From Variovorax paradoxus_P (GTDB lineage: Bacteria; Pseudomonadota; Gammaproteobacteria; Burkholderiales; Burkholderiaceae_C), in the NCBI RefSeq assembly GCF_050627025.1, contig NZ_CP192472.1: a stretch of 64,000 bases of DNA; one strand, given 5' to 3'. A program made the translations under genes and the position numbers. Shown in pieces: positions 26,877 through 35,455 of this stretch (position 1 is the first letter of the stretch; each line of letters opens with the position of its first letter). Under the pieces are notes generated by a model, which saw only the letters and a list, made by a program, of their open reading frames with translations, was not told where the DNA came from and ran no database searches.

Positions 26877-27568
26877 GCTCGCCCCGCACCCGCATCAAGA
26901 TTTGTGGCCTTACGCGCGAGGCCGATGTGGATGCGGCAGTCGAGGCCGGCGCCGATGCCGTCGGCTTCGTGCTCTACGCCAGGAGTCCGCGCGCCGTAAC
27001 CGCGGAGCGCGCGGCAGATCTGGCCTCGCGCTTGCCGCCGTTCATCACACCGGTGCTGCTGTTCGTCAACCAGGCCGCTTCTGAAGTCGTAGCATCCCTC
27101 GCGCGCGTCAAGGGCTCGATTGCGCAGTTCCACGGCGAAGAAACGCCCGAGCAATGCGAAGAAGCTGCCGGCCAGGGCCGCTTTCGCTACATGCGCGCCG
27201 CCCGCATTCCACTGGGGGCTGCCGGAGCCGGCTTCGACCTCGTAAAATACGCTTCCGATTACTCCCACGCCCAGGCCATCCTGCTCGACGCGCATATCGA
27301 AGGTTATGGCGGTGGCGGCAAGGCATTCGATTGGTCACTTCTTCCACCCGCCGTCGACGCTCACCTCGTCTTGAGTGGTGGGCTCACACCTGCAAACGTG
27401 AGCGATGGCATTCGCATCCTGCGGACGCGCTGCAAGACGCTGTCCGTTGATGTGAGCTCGGGCGTCGAAATAGACGGCCCGGGAAACAAGGGCCTGAAGG
27501 ACGCCGAAAAAATCCGGCAATTCGTCGCAGCTGTCAGAGCTGCGGACGCCTCGTCCTTCTCCAGTTAG
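26873..27568 (+). CDS. trpF: Phosphoribosylanthranilate isomerase
   Basis: Tryptophan pathway isomerase acting on N-(5'-phosphoribosyl)anthranilate. The 231-residue TIM barrel has the catalytic cysteine C11 in RIKICGLT, AVGFVLYARSPRAV, QFHGEETPEQC and the catalytic aspartate and phosphate site in SVDVSSGVEIDGPGNKG. ATG at 26873 overlaps the truA stop. It leads trpF-trpB-trpA. Confidence 0.97.
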   Translation: MSSPRTRIKICGLTREADVDAAVEAGADAVGFVLYARSPRAVTAERAADLASRLPPFITPVLLFVNQAASEVVASLARVKGSIAQFHGEETPEQCEEAAGQGRFRYMRAARIPLGAAGAGFDLVKYASDYSHAQAILLDAHIEGYGGGGKAFDWSLLPPAVDAHLVLSGGLTPANVSDGIRILRTRCKTLSVDVSSGVEIDGPGNKGLKDAEKIRQFVAAVRAADASSFSS

Positions 27569-27619
27569 CCGCCGCACCCGATCGTGAATTCGGGCTGCGG
27601 CCCAACACGATCGAGAACC

Positions 27620-28897
27620 ATGCAAAGCAACTACCAGCAACCAGACGCCACGGGCCATTTCGGCAATTACGGCGGCACCTTCGCGAGCGAAACGCTCACC
27701 CACGCAATCAACGAATTGCGCGACGCGTACGCCAGGTTCAAGGACGACCCGGCGTTTCTCGCCGAGTTCCACTACGAGCTGAAGCACTTCGTCGGCCGGC
27801 CCTCCCCGGTCTACCACGCTGCGCGCACCAGCCGCGAGATGGGCGGCGCGCAGATCTATCTGAAGCGCGAAGACCTCAACCACACCGGCGCGCACAAGAT
27901 CAACAACGTGATCGGCCAGGCGATGCTCGCGCGCCGCATGGGCAAGCCGCGCGTCATCGCCGAAACCGGCGCGGGCCAGCATGGCGTGGCCACGGCCACC
28001 ATCTGCGCACGCTACGGCCTCGAATGCGTGGTCTACATGGGCAGCCAGGACGTGAAACGCCAAAGCCCCAACGTCTACCGCATGAACCTGCTCGGCGCTA
28101 CCGTGGTGCCGGTGGAGTCGGGCAGCAAGACACTGAAAGACGCGCTCAACGAGGCCATGCGCGACTGGGTGACCAATGTGGAAAACACGTTCTACATCAT
28201 CGGCACCGTGGCCGGCCCTCACCCCTACCCGACGATGGTGCGCGACTTCCAGAGCGTGATCGGCACTGAATGCATCGAGCAGATGCCGGCCATGCTCGCG
28301 GCGCAAGGCATTACCGGCGAAGCAGAAGGCCGGCAGCCCGACGTGGTGGTGGCCTGCGTGGGCGGCGGCAGCAACGCCATGGGCATTTTTCACCCCTACA
28401 TTCCGTTTGAAGGCACGCGCCTGGTAGGCGTGGAAGCCGCCGGCGAGGGGCTGGACAGCGGCAAGCATTCGGCCTCCATCCTCCGCGGCAGCCCTGGCGT
28501 TCTGCACGGCAACCGAACCTACCTGCTGCAGAACGAAGACGGCCAGATCACCGAAACCCACAGCATCAGCGCCGGGCTCGACTACCCCGGCGTGGGCCCG
28601 GAGCACGCGCACCTGGCCGACATCGGCCGCGCCGAGTACGTCGGCATCACCGACACCGAAGCGCTCGAGGCCTTTCACTACCTGTGCCGCACCGAGGGCA
28701 TCATTCCGGCACTCGAATCGAGCCACGCCGTGGCATACGCCATGAAGCTTGCCAAGACCATGCGGCCGGACCAGTCGATCCTGGTGAATCTCTCGGGCCG
28801 AGGCGACAAGGACATCGGCACCGTGGCCGACCTGTCGGGCGTCGACTTCTACGACCGGCCTTCGATGCGCGGCCTGAGCGTGAAGGGAGGCAAGTGA
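27620..28897 (+). CDS. trpB: Tryptophan synthase beta chain
   Basis: PLP enzyme joining indole and serine. The 425-residue protein has the PLP lysine K93 in NHTGAHKINN, ETGAGQHGVATA, and the phosphate-binding CVGGGSNAMG. The ATG at 27620 gives the normal N-terminus; an in-frame GTG at 27584 would add 12 residues and was rejected. The stop and the trpA start share one base (TGATG), so translation is coupled. Confidence 0.98.
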   Translation: MQSNYQQPDATGHFGNYGGTFASETLTHAINELRDAYARFKDDPAFLAEFHYELKHFVGRPSPVYHAARTSREMGGAQIYLKREDLNHTGAHKINNVIGQAMLARRMGKPRVIAETGAGQHGVATATICARYGLECVVYMGSQDVKRQSPNVYRMNLLGATVVPVESGSKTLKDALNEAMRDWVTNVENTFYIIGTVAGPHPYPTMVRDFQSVIGTECIEQMPAMLAAQGITGEAEGRQPDVVVACVGGGSNAMGIFHPYIPFEGTRLVGVEAAGEGLDSGKHSASILRGSPGVLHGNRTYLLQNEDGQITETHSISAGLDYPGVGPEHAHLADIGRAEYVGITDTEALEAFHYLCRTEGIIPALESSHAVAYAMKLAKTMRPDQSILVNLSGRGDKDIGTVADLSGVDFYDRPSMRGLSVKGGK

Positions 28898-29742
28898 TGA
28901 GCCGCATTGCCGCCACCTTCGATGCGCTGAAAAAAGACGGCCGCCGCGCATTGATTCCCTACGTGACGGCCGGCTTTCCCTTTGCCGACATCACGCCCGA
29001 GCTGATGCACGGCATGGTCGAGGCCGGTGCCGACGTGATCGAGCTCGGCGTGCCGTTTTCCGACCCCATGGCCGACGGTCCGGTGATCCAGAAGGCCGGC
29101 GAAGACGCATTGGCCATGGGCGTCGGCATGAAGCAGGTGCTTGCCATCGTGAGCGAGTTTCGCAAGAAAGACCCGACCACACCGGTGGTGCTGATGGGCT
29201 ACGCCAATCCGGTCGAGCGATACGACCTCGTGCACGGCAAGAAGGCGTTCATTCGCGATGCATCCGCCGCCGGCGTCGACGGCCTGCTGGTGGTCGACTA
29301 CCCGCCCGAAGAATGCGAGGACTTTGCCGCGGAACTCAAGGCCGCGAACATCGACCTGATCTTCCTGCTGGCCCCCACCAGCACCAGCGAGCGCATGGCG
29401 CAGGTCGCGCGCATTGCGAGCGGCTATGTCTACTACGTGTCGCTCAAGGGCGTGACGGGCGCTGGCCACCTCGATACCGAGGCCGTGGGCCAGATGATCC
29501 CGCGCATCCGCGAGCATGTGAATATCCCCGTCGGCGTGGGCTTCGGCATTCGCGATGCGCGCACGGCCCAGGCCGTGGGATCGGCCGCCGATGCGGTGGT
29601 GATCGGCACCAAGATCATCCAGTTGATCGACGGGCAGCCGCGCGAAAAGGTTGTGCCCACCGTGCGCGAATTTCTTGCCGGAATCCGCGAGGCGCTCGAC
29701 GCCCTGCCCGCAGCTACCCCCAAGAACGCGGCTGGCCGATAA
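28897..29742 (+). CDS. trpA: Tryptophan synthase alpha chain
   Basis: Cleaves indole-3-glycerol phosphate and channels indole to TrpB. The 281-residue barrel has catalytic E49 in IELGVPFSDPMADGP and D60, and the loops LAPTSTSERM and VGVGFGIRDARTA. GGGAGG precedes the ATG within the trpB end. A palindromic repeat and then accD follow. Confidence 0.98.
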   Translation: MSRIAATFDALKKDGRRALIPYVTAGFPFADITPELMHGMVEAGADVIELGVPFSDPMADGPVIQKAGEDALAMGVGMKQVLAIVSEFRKKDPTTPVVLMGYANPVERYDLVHGKKAFIRDASAAGVDGLLVVDYPPEECEDFAAELKAANIDLIFLLAPTSTSERMAQVARIASGYVYYVSLKGVTGAGHLDTEAVGQMIPRIREHVNIPVGVGFGIRDARTAQAVGSAADAVVIGTKIIQLIDGQPREKVVPTVREFLAGIREALDALPAATPKNAAGR

Positions 29743-29762
29743 TCGCGGTTGCCCTCACCCAG

Positions 29763-29789
29763 CCCCTTTTCCGCATTGCGGAAAAGGGG
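29763..29789. repeat. Perfect inverted repeat between trpA and accD (REP-like)
   Basis: CCCCTTTTCCGC (29763-29774), ATT loop, GCGGAAAAGGGG (29778-29789): a perfect 12-bp hairpin in a short CCCTCACCC context, as in REP-type dispersed palindromes. It has no T-tract, so a classic terminator is unlikely. It ends 17 bp before the accD ATG and could affect its expression or message stability. Confidence 0.8.
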
Positions 29790-29806
29790 AGCTAATTCGG
29801 AGTCCT

Positions 29807-30679
29807 ATGAGCTGGCTTGAAAAACTGCTACCCGCCAAGATCGCACAAACCGACCCGTCGGAGCGCCGCCAGGTGCCCGAGGGCCTGTGGATCAAATGCC
29901 CCGCCTGCGAGACGGTTCTCTACAAGACCGACCTCGAACACAACCAGAATGTCTGCCCCAGCTGCAGCCATCATCACCGCATCGGCGCCCGCGCACGGCT
30001 CGACGCCTTCCTCGACGCTGAAGGCCGCTACGAAGTCGGGCAAGAAGTGCTCCCCGTCGACGCCCTGAAGTTCAAGGACAGCCGCCGGTATCCCGAACGG
30101 CTCAAGGAAGCGCTCGAGAACACCGGTGAAACCGATGCACTCGTCGTCATGGGCGGCTCGGTCCACAGCATCAGCGTGGTCGTGGCCTGTTTCGAATTCG
30201 AATTCATGGGCGGCAGCATGGGCAGCGTGGTCGGCGAGCGCTTTGTGCGCGGCGTCGAAACGGCCATCGAGCAGAAGGTGCCGTTCATCTGCTTCACCGC
30301 CACCGGCGGCGCGCGCATGCAGGAAGGCCTGCTGTCGCTGATGCAAATGGCCAAGACCAACGCGGCGCTCACGCGTCTCGCGAAAAAGGGCCTGCCCTAC
30401 ATCAGCGTGCTGACAGACCCGACCATGGGCGGCGTTTCGGCCGGCTTCGCTTTCGTGGGCGATGTGGTCATTGCGGAGCCGAAGGCGCTCATCGGCTTTG
30501 CCGGCCCGCGCGTGATCGAATCAACCGTGCGCGTAACGCTCCCTGAAGGTTTCCAGCGTGCGGAGTTCCTTCAGACCAAGGGCGCCATCGACTTCATCAG
30601 CGACCGCCGCGAGCTTCGCAAGACCATTGCGAGCACGCTGGCGATGCTGCTGCGTCAGCCCGCCGACGCAGTCATCTGA
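29807..30679 (+). CDS. accD: Acetyl-CoA carboxylase carboxyltransferase subunit beta
   Basis: Beta subunit of the carboxyltransferase that makes malonyl-CoA for fatty-acid synthesis. The 290-residue protein has the N-terminal zinc ribbon (C31, C34, C50, C53) and crotonase-like core motifs FTATGGARMQEG, SVLTDPTMGGVSAGFA and GFAGPRVIESTV. ATG at 29807 follows CGGAG. It ends the truA-trpFBA run and is convergent with yggT, 27 bp away. Confidence 0.98.
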   Translation: MSWLEKLLPAKIAQTDPSERRQVPEGLWIKCPACETVLYKTDLEHNQNVCPSCSHHHRIGARARLDAFLDAEGRYEVGQEVLPVDALKFKDSRRYPERLKEALENTGETDALVVMGGSVHSISVVVACFEFEFMGGSMGSVVGERFVRGVETAIEQKVPFICFTATGGARMQEGLLSLMQMAKTNAALTRLAKKGLPYISVLTDPTMGGVSAGFAFVGDVVIAEPKALIGFAGPRVIESTVRVTLPEGFQRAEFLQTKGAIDFISDRRELRKTIASTLAMLLRQPADAVI

Positions 30680-30706
30680 CAGACGGGAAATCCTGCCGGG
30701 CGGACC

Positions 30707-31264
30707 TCAGCCCAACCGGTAGGCCCAGACCAGCAGGTTGCCCAGCACGATGGCAATTACCTGCAGCACCACAATGGCGGCCAGCGGCGACAGGTCCACG
30801 CCGCCAATCAGCGGAATGAATCGGCGGAATGGCCGCACCAGCGGCTCGGCCAAGCGCGAGATCAGGTCGAGCAGCATCGGCGACGCGCCCGGTATCCACG
30901 ACAGCACGGCATAGACCACGAGAAGCGCGGTAAGGCCCGACACCGCAAGCTGCATCAGCCCCACTAGCGAGACCAGCGGCAGCGCCGTAATCCGCCCCAG
31001 GTTGCCGATCAGCAGCCACAGCAGCAAGAACTTCACGATCACCAGCAGCCAGGCCGCAATTGCGCTCGCCAGGTCCCAGCGCTTGACCGATGGCACGATG
31101 CGGCGAAGCGGCAGCACGATCCAGTCGGTAATCGCAAACACGAAGCGCCCGAGCGGATTGCCGAAAGGCACCCGGTGGTACTGCATGTAAAGGCGCAGCA
31201 GGCAGGCGCCGCCGAGCAGGCCGACGATCACGTCGAGAAGAAACGAGGGGATCTGGTAGAGCAT
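30707..31264 (-). CDS. YggT-family integral membrane protein
   Basis: A 185-residue inner-membrane protein with two YggT repeats, each two membrane segments followed by a basic P-x-R motif: IVLPLRRIVP near 60 and EPLVRPFRRFIPLIGG near 145. YggT proteins are linked to osmotic and cell-division phenotypes, but the molecular function is not settled. ATG at 31264 was chosen; a longer start reaches into the divergent LON gene's leader. Divergent spacing is 49 bp. Confidence 0.9.
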   Translation of the reverse strand: MLYQIPSFLLDVIVGLLGGACLLRLYMQYHRVPFGNPLGRFVFAITDWIVLPLRRIVPSVKRWDLASAIAAWLLVIVKFLLLWLLIGNLGRITALPLVSLVGLMQLAVSGLTALLVVYAVLSWIPGASPMLLDLISRLAEPLVRPFRRFIPLIGGVDLSPLAAIVVLQVIAIVLGNLLVWAYRLG

Positions 31265-31313
31265 GGGGCAGGGTCGTGAGCGGAATGCGATGATAGCCAT
31301 GCAAGGTTCCTCG

Positions 31314-31961
31314 ATGACGACACAGCCCCTTCTGCATTCACTGCCATTGTTCCCGCTCGGTACGGTTCTGTTTCCGGGCGGCGTGCTTCCACTGCGTATT
31401 TTTGAAGTACGTTATCTCGACATGGTGGGCAAATGCCGCAAGGCCGATGCGCCGTTCGGCGTGGTCAGCCTCACCAGCGGCAGCGAAGTGCGCAAGGCCG
31501 GTGCCGATGCCGAAAGCTTTGCCGCCATCGGCACGCTGGCCGTCATTCGCGAGTTCGACTCGCCCCAGAGCGGGTTGCTGCAGATCGAGTGCGTAGGCAC
31601 ACAGCGTTTTCGGGTTCGCCACACCGAGTTGCAAAAATACGGTTTGTGGGTTGCCGAAGTTGAAGCCGTCATGGCAGACACCGCACTCGAGATTCCCGAC
31701 GACCTCCAGCACACCGCCACTGCGCTGCGGCGCCTGGTCGATACGCTCGAAGAACGCCGCCGCGCCCAAGGTGCGGAGGCTGTGCGCTTGCCTATCAGCG
31801 AGCCTTACCAGTTCAACGACTGCGGCTGGGTTGCCAACCGCTGGTGCGAACTGGTGCCCATGCAGCTCGAATTGCGCCAGCGGCTCATGGAGCTCGAGAG
31901 CCCGTTGATGCGGCTCGAACTGGTGAGCGATCTGCTGGCGCGTGCGGGTATCACTGAATAG
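31314..31961 (+). CDS. LON substrate-binding domain protein (no protease domain)
   Basis: A 215-residue cytoplasmic protein containing only the Lon N-terminal substrate-binding domain (LPLFPLGTVLFPGGVLPLRI and EVRYLDMVGKC). The AAA+ ATPase and Ser-Lys protease parts of Lon are absent, so it is a stand-alone adaptor-like protein of unknown role. ATG at 31314 has AAGG eight bases upstream; an earlier in-frame start at 31263 overlaps yggT and was rejected. Confidence 0.88.
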   Translation: MTTQPLLHSLPLFPLGTVLFPGGVLPLRIFEVRYLDMVGKCRKADAPFGVVSLTSGSEVRKAGADAESFAAIGTLAVIREFDSPQSGLLQIECVGTQRFRVRHTELQKYGLWVAEVEAVMADTALEIPDDLQHTATALRRLVDTLEERRRAQGAEAVRLPISEPYQFNDCGWVANRWCELVPMQLELRQRLMELESPLMRLELVSDLLARAGITE

Positions 31962-31963
31962 AT

Positions 31964-31982
31964 CGCTACTTTTTTCATAGCG
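31964..31982. repeat. Short AT-rich palindrome (CGCTA...TAGCG)
   Basis: CGCTA (31964-31968) and TAGCG (31978-31982) flank a T-rich centre, three bases past the LON-gene stop. The Ts lie in the loop, so it is not a normal terminator. It resembles the GCTAT...ATAGC palindromes that I recall as frequent in Comamonadaceae intergenic DNA; a second one is at 61038-61056. Confidence 0.5.
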
Positions 31983-32084
31983 TATTGCGCAGGTTTGACG
32001 GGCACTGAAGGCCGGTTCCATTCGAACCCTATCGGCTAAAATGGCGGGTTGCGCACGCTCCAGTTGCGCCCTCCTCCGCTCTCC

Positions 32085-33647
32085 ATGTCCGACCACCTGA
32101 TCCCTTCCATTCCCACGCCTGCTGCAGCTCCAGCTTCCGCACCTGCTGCCGACGACAACCAGCTCATCGCTGAACGCCGCGAAAAGCTCAAGCTGCTGCG
32201 CACCGCACAGGCCGAGGGCAAGGGTGTCGCGTTTCCCAACGACTTTAAGCCGGGACACCGTGCGGCCGCCCTGGTCGCTGCGCACGGCGCCACAGAAGGC
32301 GAAGCACTCGAAGCGCAAGCCGCTACCGTGAGCGTAGCCGGCCGCATGATGCTCAAGCGCGTGATGGGCAAGGCGAGCTTTGCGACCCTGCAGGACGCCA
32401 CCGACCGCATCCAGCTCTACGTGACGCGCGACGCCCTCGGCGAAGAGGCGTATGCCGATTTCAAGCGCTGGGACCTGGGCGACATCGTCGGTGCCGAAGG
32501 CACGCTGATGAAGACCAAGACCGGGGAGCTTTCGGTCAAGGTCTCGAAGCTGCGCCTGCTCACCAAGAGCCTGCGTCCGCTGCCCGACAAGTTCCACGGC
32601 ATGGCCGACCAGGAGCAGAAGTACCGCCAGCGCTACGTCGACCTGATCACCGACGAATCGGCGCGCGTGCGCTTCACCGCTCGCAGCAAGGCCGTGAGCG
32701 CGCTGCGCGAGTTCATGGTGGCCAACGACTTCCTCGAAGTCGAAACGCCCATGCTGCACCCGATTCCGGGCGGCGCAAACGCCAAGCCTTTCAAGACGCA
32801 TCACAACGCGCTCGACCAGGAGATGTTCCTGCGCATTGCGCCCGAGCTGTACCTCAAGCGCCTCATCGTCGGCGGCTTCGAGCGCGTGTTCGAAATCAAC
32901 CGGAGCTATCGCAACGAGGGTATCTCGGTGCGGCACAACCCCGAGTTCACCATGATGGAGTTCTACGCGGCCTACTGGAACTACCGCGACCTGATGGACT
33001 TCACCGAAACCCTGATCCGCACCATTGCCGACAAGGCCGTGGGCACCCAGCAGCTCACCTACCAGGGCAAGCCGGTCGACCTCACCCAGCCCTTCGAGCG
33101 CCTGACGATCCGCGAAGCCATCCTCAAGTACACCGATGCCGGCGACGGTGTGGACGACAGCGCGTGGCTCATCAATGCGCTGCGCAAAATCGGCCTGAGC
33201 GAAGAAAAAGACAAGCTCTCCCAGCGCAGCCTTGCCAGCCTGCAGGTGATGTATTTCGAAGAGACGGTGGAAGAAAAGCTCTGGCAGCCGACCTTCATCA
33301 TGGAACACCCCACCGAGATCTCGCCGCTGGCGCGTGCCAACGACGAGCGGCCGGAGGTCACCGAGCGCTTCGAGCTCTACATCACCGGCCGTGAGTTCGG
33401 CAATGGCTTCAGCGAACTCAACGACGCCGAAGACCAGGCCACGCGCTTCAATGCCCAAGTGGCCGCCAAGGACAGCGGCGACGACGAAGCCATGTACTAC
33501 GACCACGACTTTGTTCGCGCGCTCGAATACGGCATGCCGCCCACCGGCGGCTGCGGCATTGGCATCGACCGGCTGATGATGCTGCTGACGGATTCGCCAA
33601 GCATTCGCGACGTGATCCTGTTCCCGGCGCTGCGCAGGGAATCTTGA
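32085..33647 (+). CDS. lysS: Lysyl-tRNA synthetase, class II
   Basis: Charges tRNA-Lys. The 520-residue protein has an N-terminal OB-fold anticodon-binding domain (about 75-180) and a class II core: motif 2 as NRSYRNEGISVRHNPEFTMM and motif 3 as GCGIGIDRLMMLLT. ATG at 32085. The stop overlaps a potential TTG of the next gene, whose better GTG start is 2 bp further on. Confidence 0.98.
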   Translation: MSDHLIPSIPTPAAAPASAPAADDNQLIAERREKLKLLRTAQAEGKGVAFPNDFKPGHRAAALVAAHGATEGEALEAQAATVSVAGRMMLKRVMGKASFATLQDATDRIQLYVTRDALGEEAYADFKRWDLGDIVGAEGTLMKTKTGELSVKVSKLRLLTKSLRPLPDKFHGMADQEQKYRQRYVDLITDESARVRFTARSKAVSALREFMVANDFLEVETPMLHPIPGGANAKPFKTHHNALDQEMFLRIAPELYLKRLIVGGFERVFEINRSYRNEGISVRHNPEFTMMEFYAAYWNYRDLMDFTETLIRTIADKAVGTQQLTYQGKPVDLTQPFERLTIREAILKYTDAGDGVDDSAWLINALRKIGLSEEKDKLSQRSLASLQVMYFEETVEEKLWQPTFIMEHPTEISPLARANDERPEVTERFELYITGREFGNGFSELNDAEDQATRFNAQVAAKDSGDDEAMYYDHDFVRALEYGMPPTGGCGIGIDRLMMLLTDSPSIRDVILFPALRRES

Positions 33648-33649
33648 GC

Positions 33650-34912
33650 GTGAAGTTACCGTCGTCGCTGCCGACGATCGGCATCGACTTCGGCACCTCC
33701 AATTCCGCCGTGGCCTGCCGGGTCGACGGCGTGGCCCGCCTGCTGCCCATCGAAGGTGCGGCCACCACGCTGCCCACCGCGATCTTCTTCAACGCCGAAG
33801 ACCGCACCACGCACTTCGGCCGCGATGCCGTTGCGCTCTACCTTTCGGGCGTCGAAGGCCGCCTGATGCGTTCGCTGAAGAGCCTGCTCGGCAGCGCGCT
33901 GATGCAGGAAAAAACAGCCGTCTACGACGGCCTCGTGAGTTTCGAGGACATCATTGCGCGCTTCCTGCGCGAGCTCGCCGCGCGGGCCGGCCGTGAACTG
34001 GGCGGGGTACCCGAGCGTGTGGTGATCGGCCGTCCGGTCCATTTTGTCGACGACGATTCGAAGCGGGACGAGCGCGCGGAAGAAAGCCTGCGCCATGCGG
34101 CCCGCGCCGCGGGGTTTCGCGACATCGCTTTTCAACTCGAGCCCATTGCCGCCGCCTTCGATTACGAGCAGCGCATCACGAAAGAGGCGCTGGTGCTGAT
34201 CGTCGACGTGGGCGGCGGCACGTCCGACTTCACCGTGGTGCGGGTCGGCCCCGACCGCGCGGCGCGTGAAGACCGCAGCGACGACGTGCTGGCCACCAGC
34301 GGCGTGCATATCGGCGGCACTGACTTCGACCAGCGCCTGAACCTCGACCGCGTCATGCCGGAATTCGGCTTTCGCCACACGGGGCCGCAGGGACGTGAGG
34401 TACCGAGCAAGGTGTTCTTCGAGCTTTCGTCCTGGCACCTGATCAACTGGCTTTACGCCGCCAAGGCGGTTCGGCAGGCAAAAGACCTGCGCACCAGCTA
34501 CAGCGATACCCGGCTGCACGACCGGTTGATGGCTGTGCTCGAAGAACGGCACGGCCACCGCATTGCGAGCGAAGTGGAGCAGGCAAAGATCGACACCTCC
34601 GTGAATGATTCGCCTACCGCGATCGATCTTTCGTGCGCGGAAGCTGGCCTGGCTGCGTCGCTCTCGCCTGCCGACATGGCGCAGCAGCTCGCGCCCCTGC
34701 TCGAGAACGTGGTTGCCTGCGCGCACGCCTGCGTCAAGCGCGCCGGGCTGCGCAGCGGCGATCTCGACGCCATCTACCTGACCGGTGGCTCTTCGGCCCT
34801 GCGGCCATTCCAGCAGGCCCTGCGCAAGAGCTTTGCCGGCGTAACGCTCGTCGAAGGCGACCTGTTCGGCGGTGTTGCCACCGGACTCGCGTGCACCGCC
34901 TCGGCTGCATGA
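33650..34912 (+). CDS. Hsp70-family (YegD-like) ATPase
   Basis: A 420-residue actin/Hsp70-fold protein close to E. coli YegD. It has the nucleotide-binding phosphate-1 motif TIGIDFGTSNSAVA near the N-terminus, the phosphate-2 motif VDVGGGTSDFTVV and the adenosine motif IYLTGGSSALRPF. The substrate-binding domain of DnaK is missing, so it is not a general chaperone. GTG at 33650 is preferred to TTG at 33644 because AGGGA is correctly spaced from it. It overlaps the next gene by four bases. Function unknown. Confidence 0.87.
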   Translation: MKLPSSLPTIGIDFGTSNSAVACRVDGVARLLPIEGAATTLPTAIFFNAEDRTTHFGRDAVALYLSGVEGRLMRSLKSLLGSALMQEKTAVYDGLVSFEDIIARFLRELAARAGRELGGVPERVVIGRPVHFVDDDSKRDERAEESLRHAARAAGFRDIAFQLEPIAAAFDYEQRITKEALVLIVDVGGGTSDFTVVRVGPDRAAREDRSDDVLATSGVHIGGTDFDQRLNLDRVMPEFGFRHTGPQGREVPSKVFFELSSWHLINWLYAAKAVRQAKDLRTSYSDTRLHDRLMAVLEERHGHRIASEVEQAKIDTSVNDSPTAIDLSCAEAGLAASLSPADMAQQLAPLLENVVACAHACVKRAGLRSGDLDAIYLTGGSSALRPFQQALRKSFAGVTLVEGDLFGGVATGLACTASAA

Positions 34913-35448
34913 AATATCTCGCGGGGTATCCGCCCACGCTGCTGGCACAAGTCCGGCAACTGGTCGATACCGACGGACTCGCGCCGCTGCTGCGCAGCCG
35001 CTATCCCGGCCCCATGCACGAGGTGCAGACGGACCGCGCGCTCTATGAGTACGTGAGCGAACTCAAGAGCGACTTCATGCGCAAGGCGCCGCCCCTCTCC
35101 AAGGTGGCGTTCGACAGCAAACTGCACGTGATCCGCAATGCGCTCGGCACGCACACCACCGTTTCACGCGTGCAGGGCAGCAAGCTCAAGACCAAGCGCG
35201 AGATCCGAGTGGCGACCCTGTTCAAGGAAGTGCCCCTCGAATGGCTGCGGATGATCGTTGTCCATGAACTCGCGCACATGAAGGAGCGCGAGCATGACAA
35301 GAGTTTCTACGCTCTCTGCGAACACATGGAGCCCAGCTATCACCGGCTGGAATTCGATGTTCGGCTGTACCTGACGCATCTTGACACTGGCGGCGAGCGT
35401 CTATGGGCGAACTCGGCGGCGCCTTCGGTTCCGGGCGCGGCGCCCTAA
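34909..35448 (+). CDS. YgjP-like (DUF45) metallopeptidase
   Basis: A 179-residue protein with the zincin motif HELAH (H119, E120, H123) and a third ligand candidate H129 in EREHDKSFY, the layout of the YgjP/WLM metallopeptidase group. ATG at 34909 overlaps the stop of the Hsp70-like gene (ATGA), so the two are translationally coupled. No signal peptide is seen, so it is cytoplasmic. The substrate is unknown. It is convergent with nagZ at 7 bp. Confidence 0.87.
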   Translation: MKYLAGYPPTLLAQVRQLVDTDGLAPLLRSRYPGPMHEVQTDRALYEYVSELKSDFMRKAPPLSKVAFDSKLHVIRNALGTHTTVSRVQGSKLKTKREIRVATLFKEVPLEWLRMIVVHELAHMKEREHDKSFYALCEHMEPSYHRLEFDVRLYLTHLDTGGERLWANSAAPSVPGAAP

Positions 35449-35455
35449 CGAGGCC

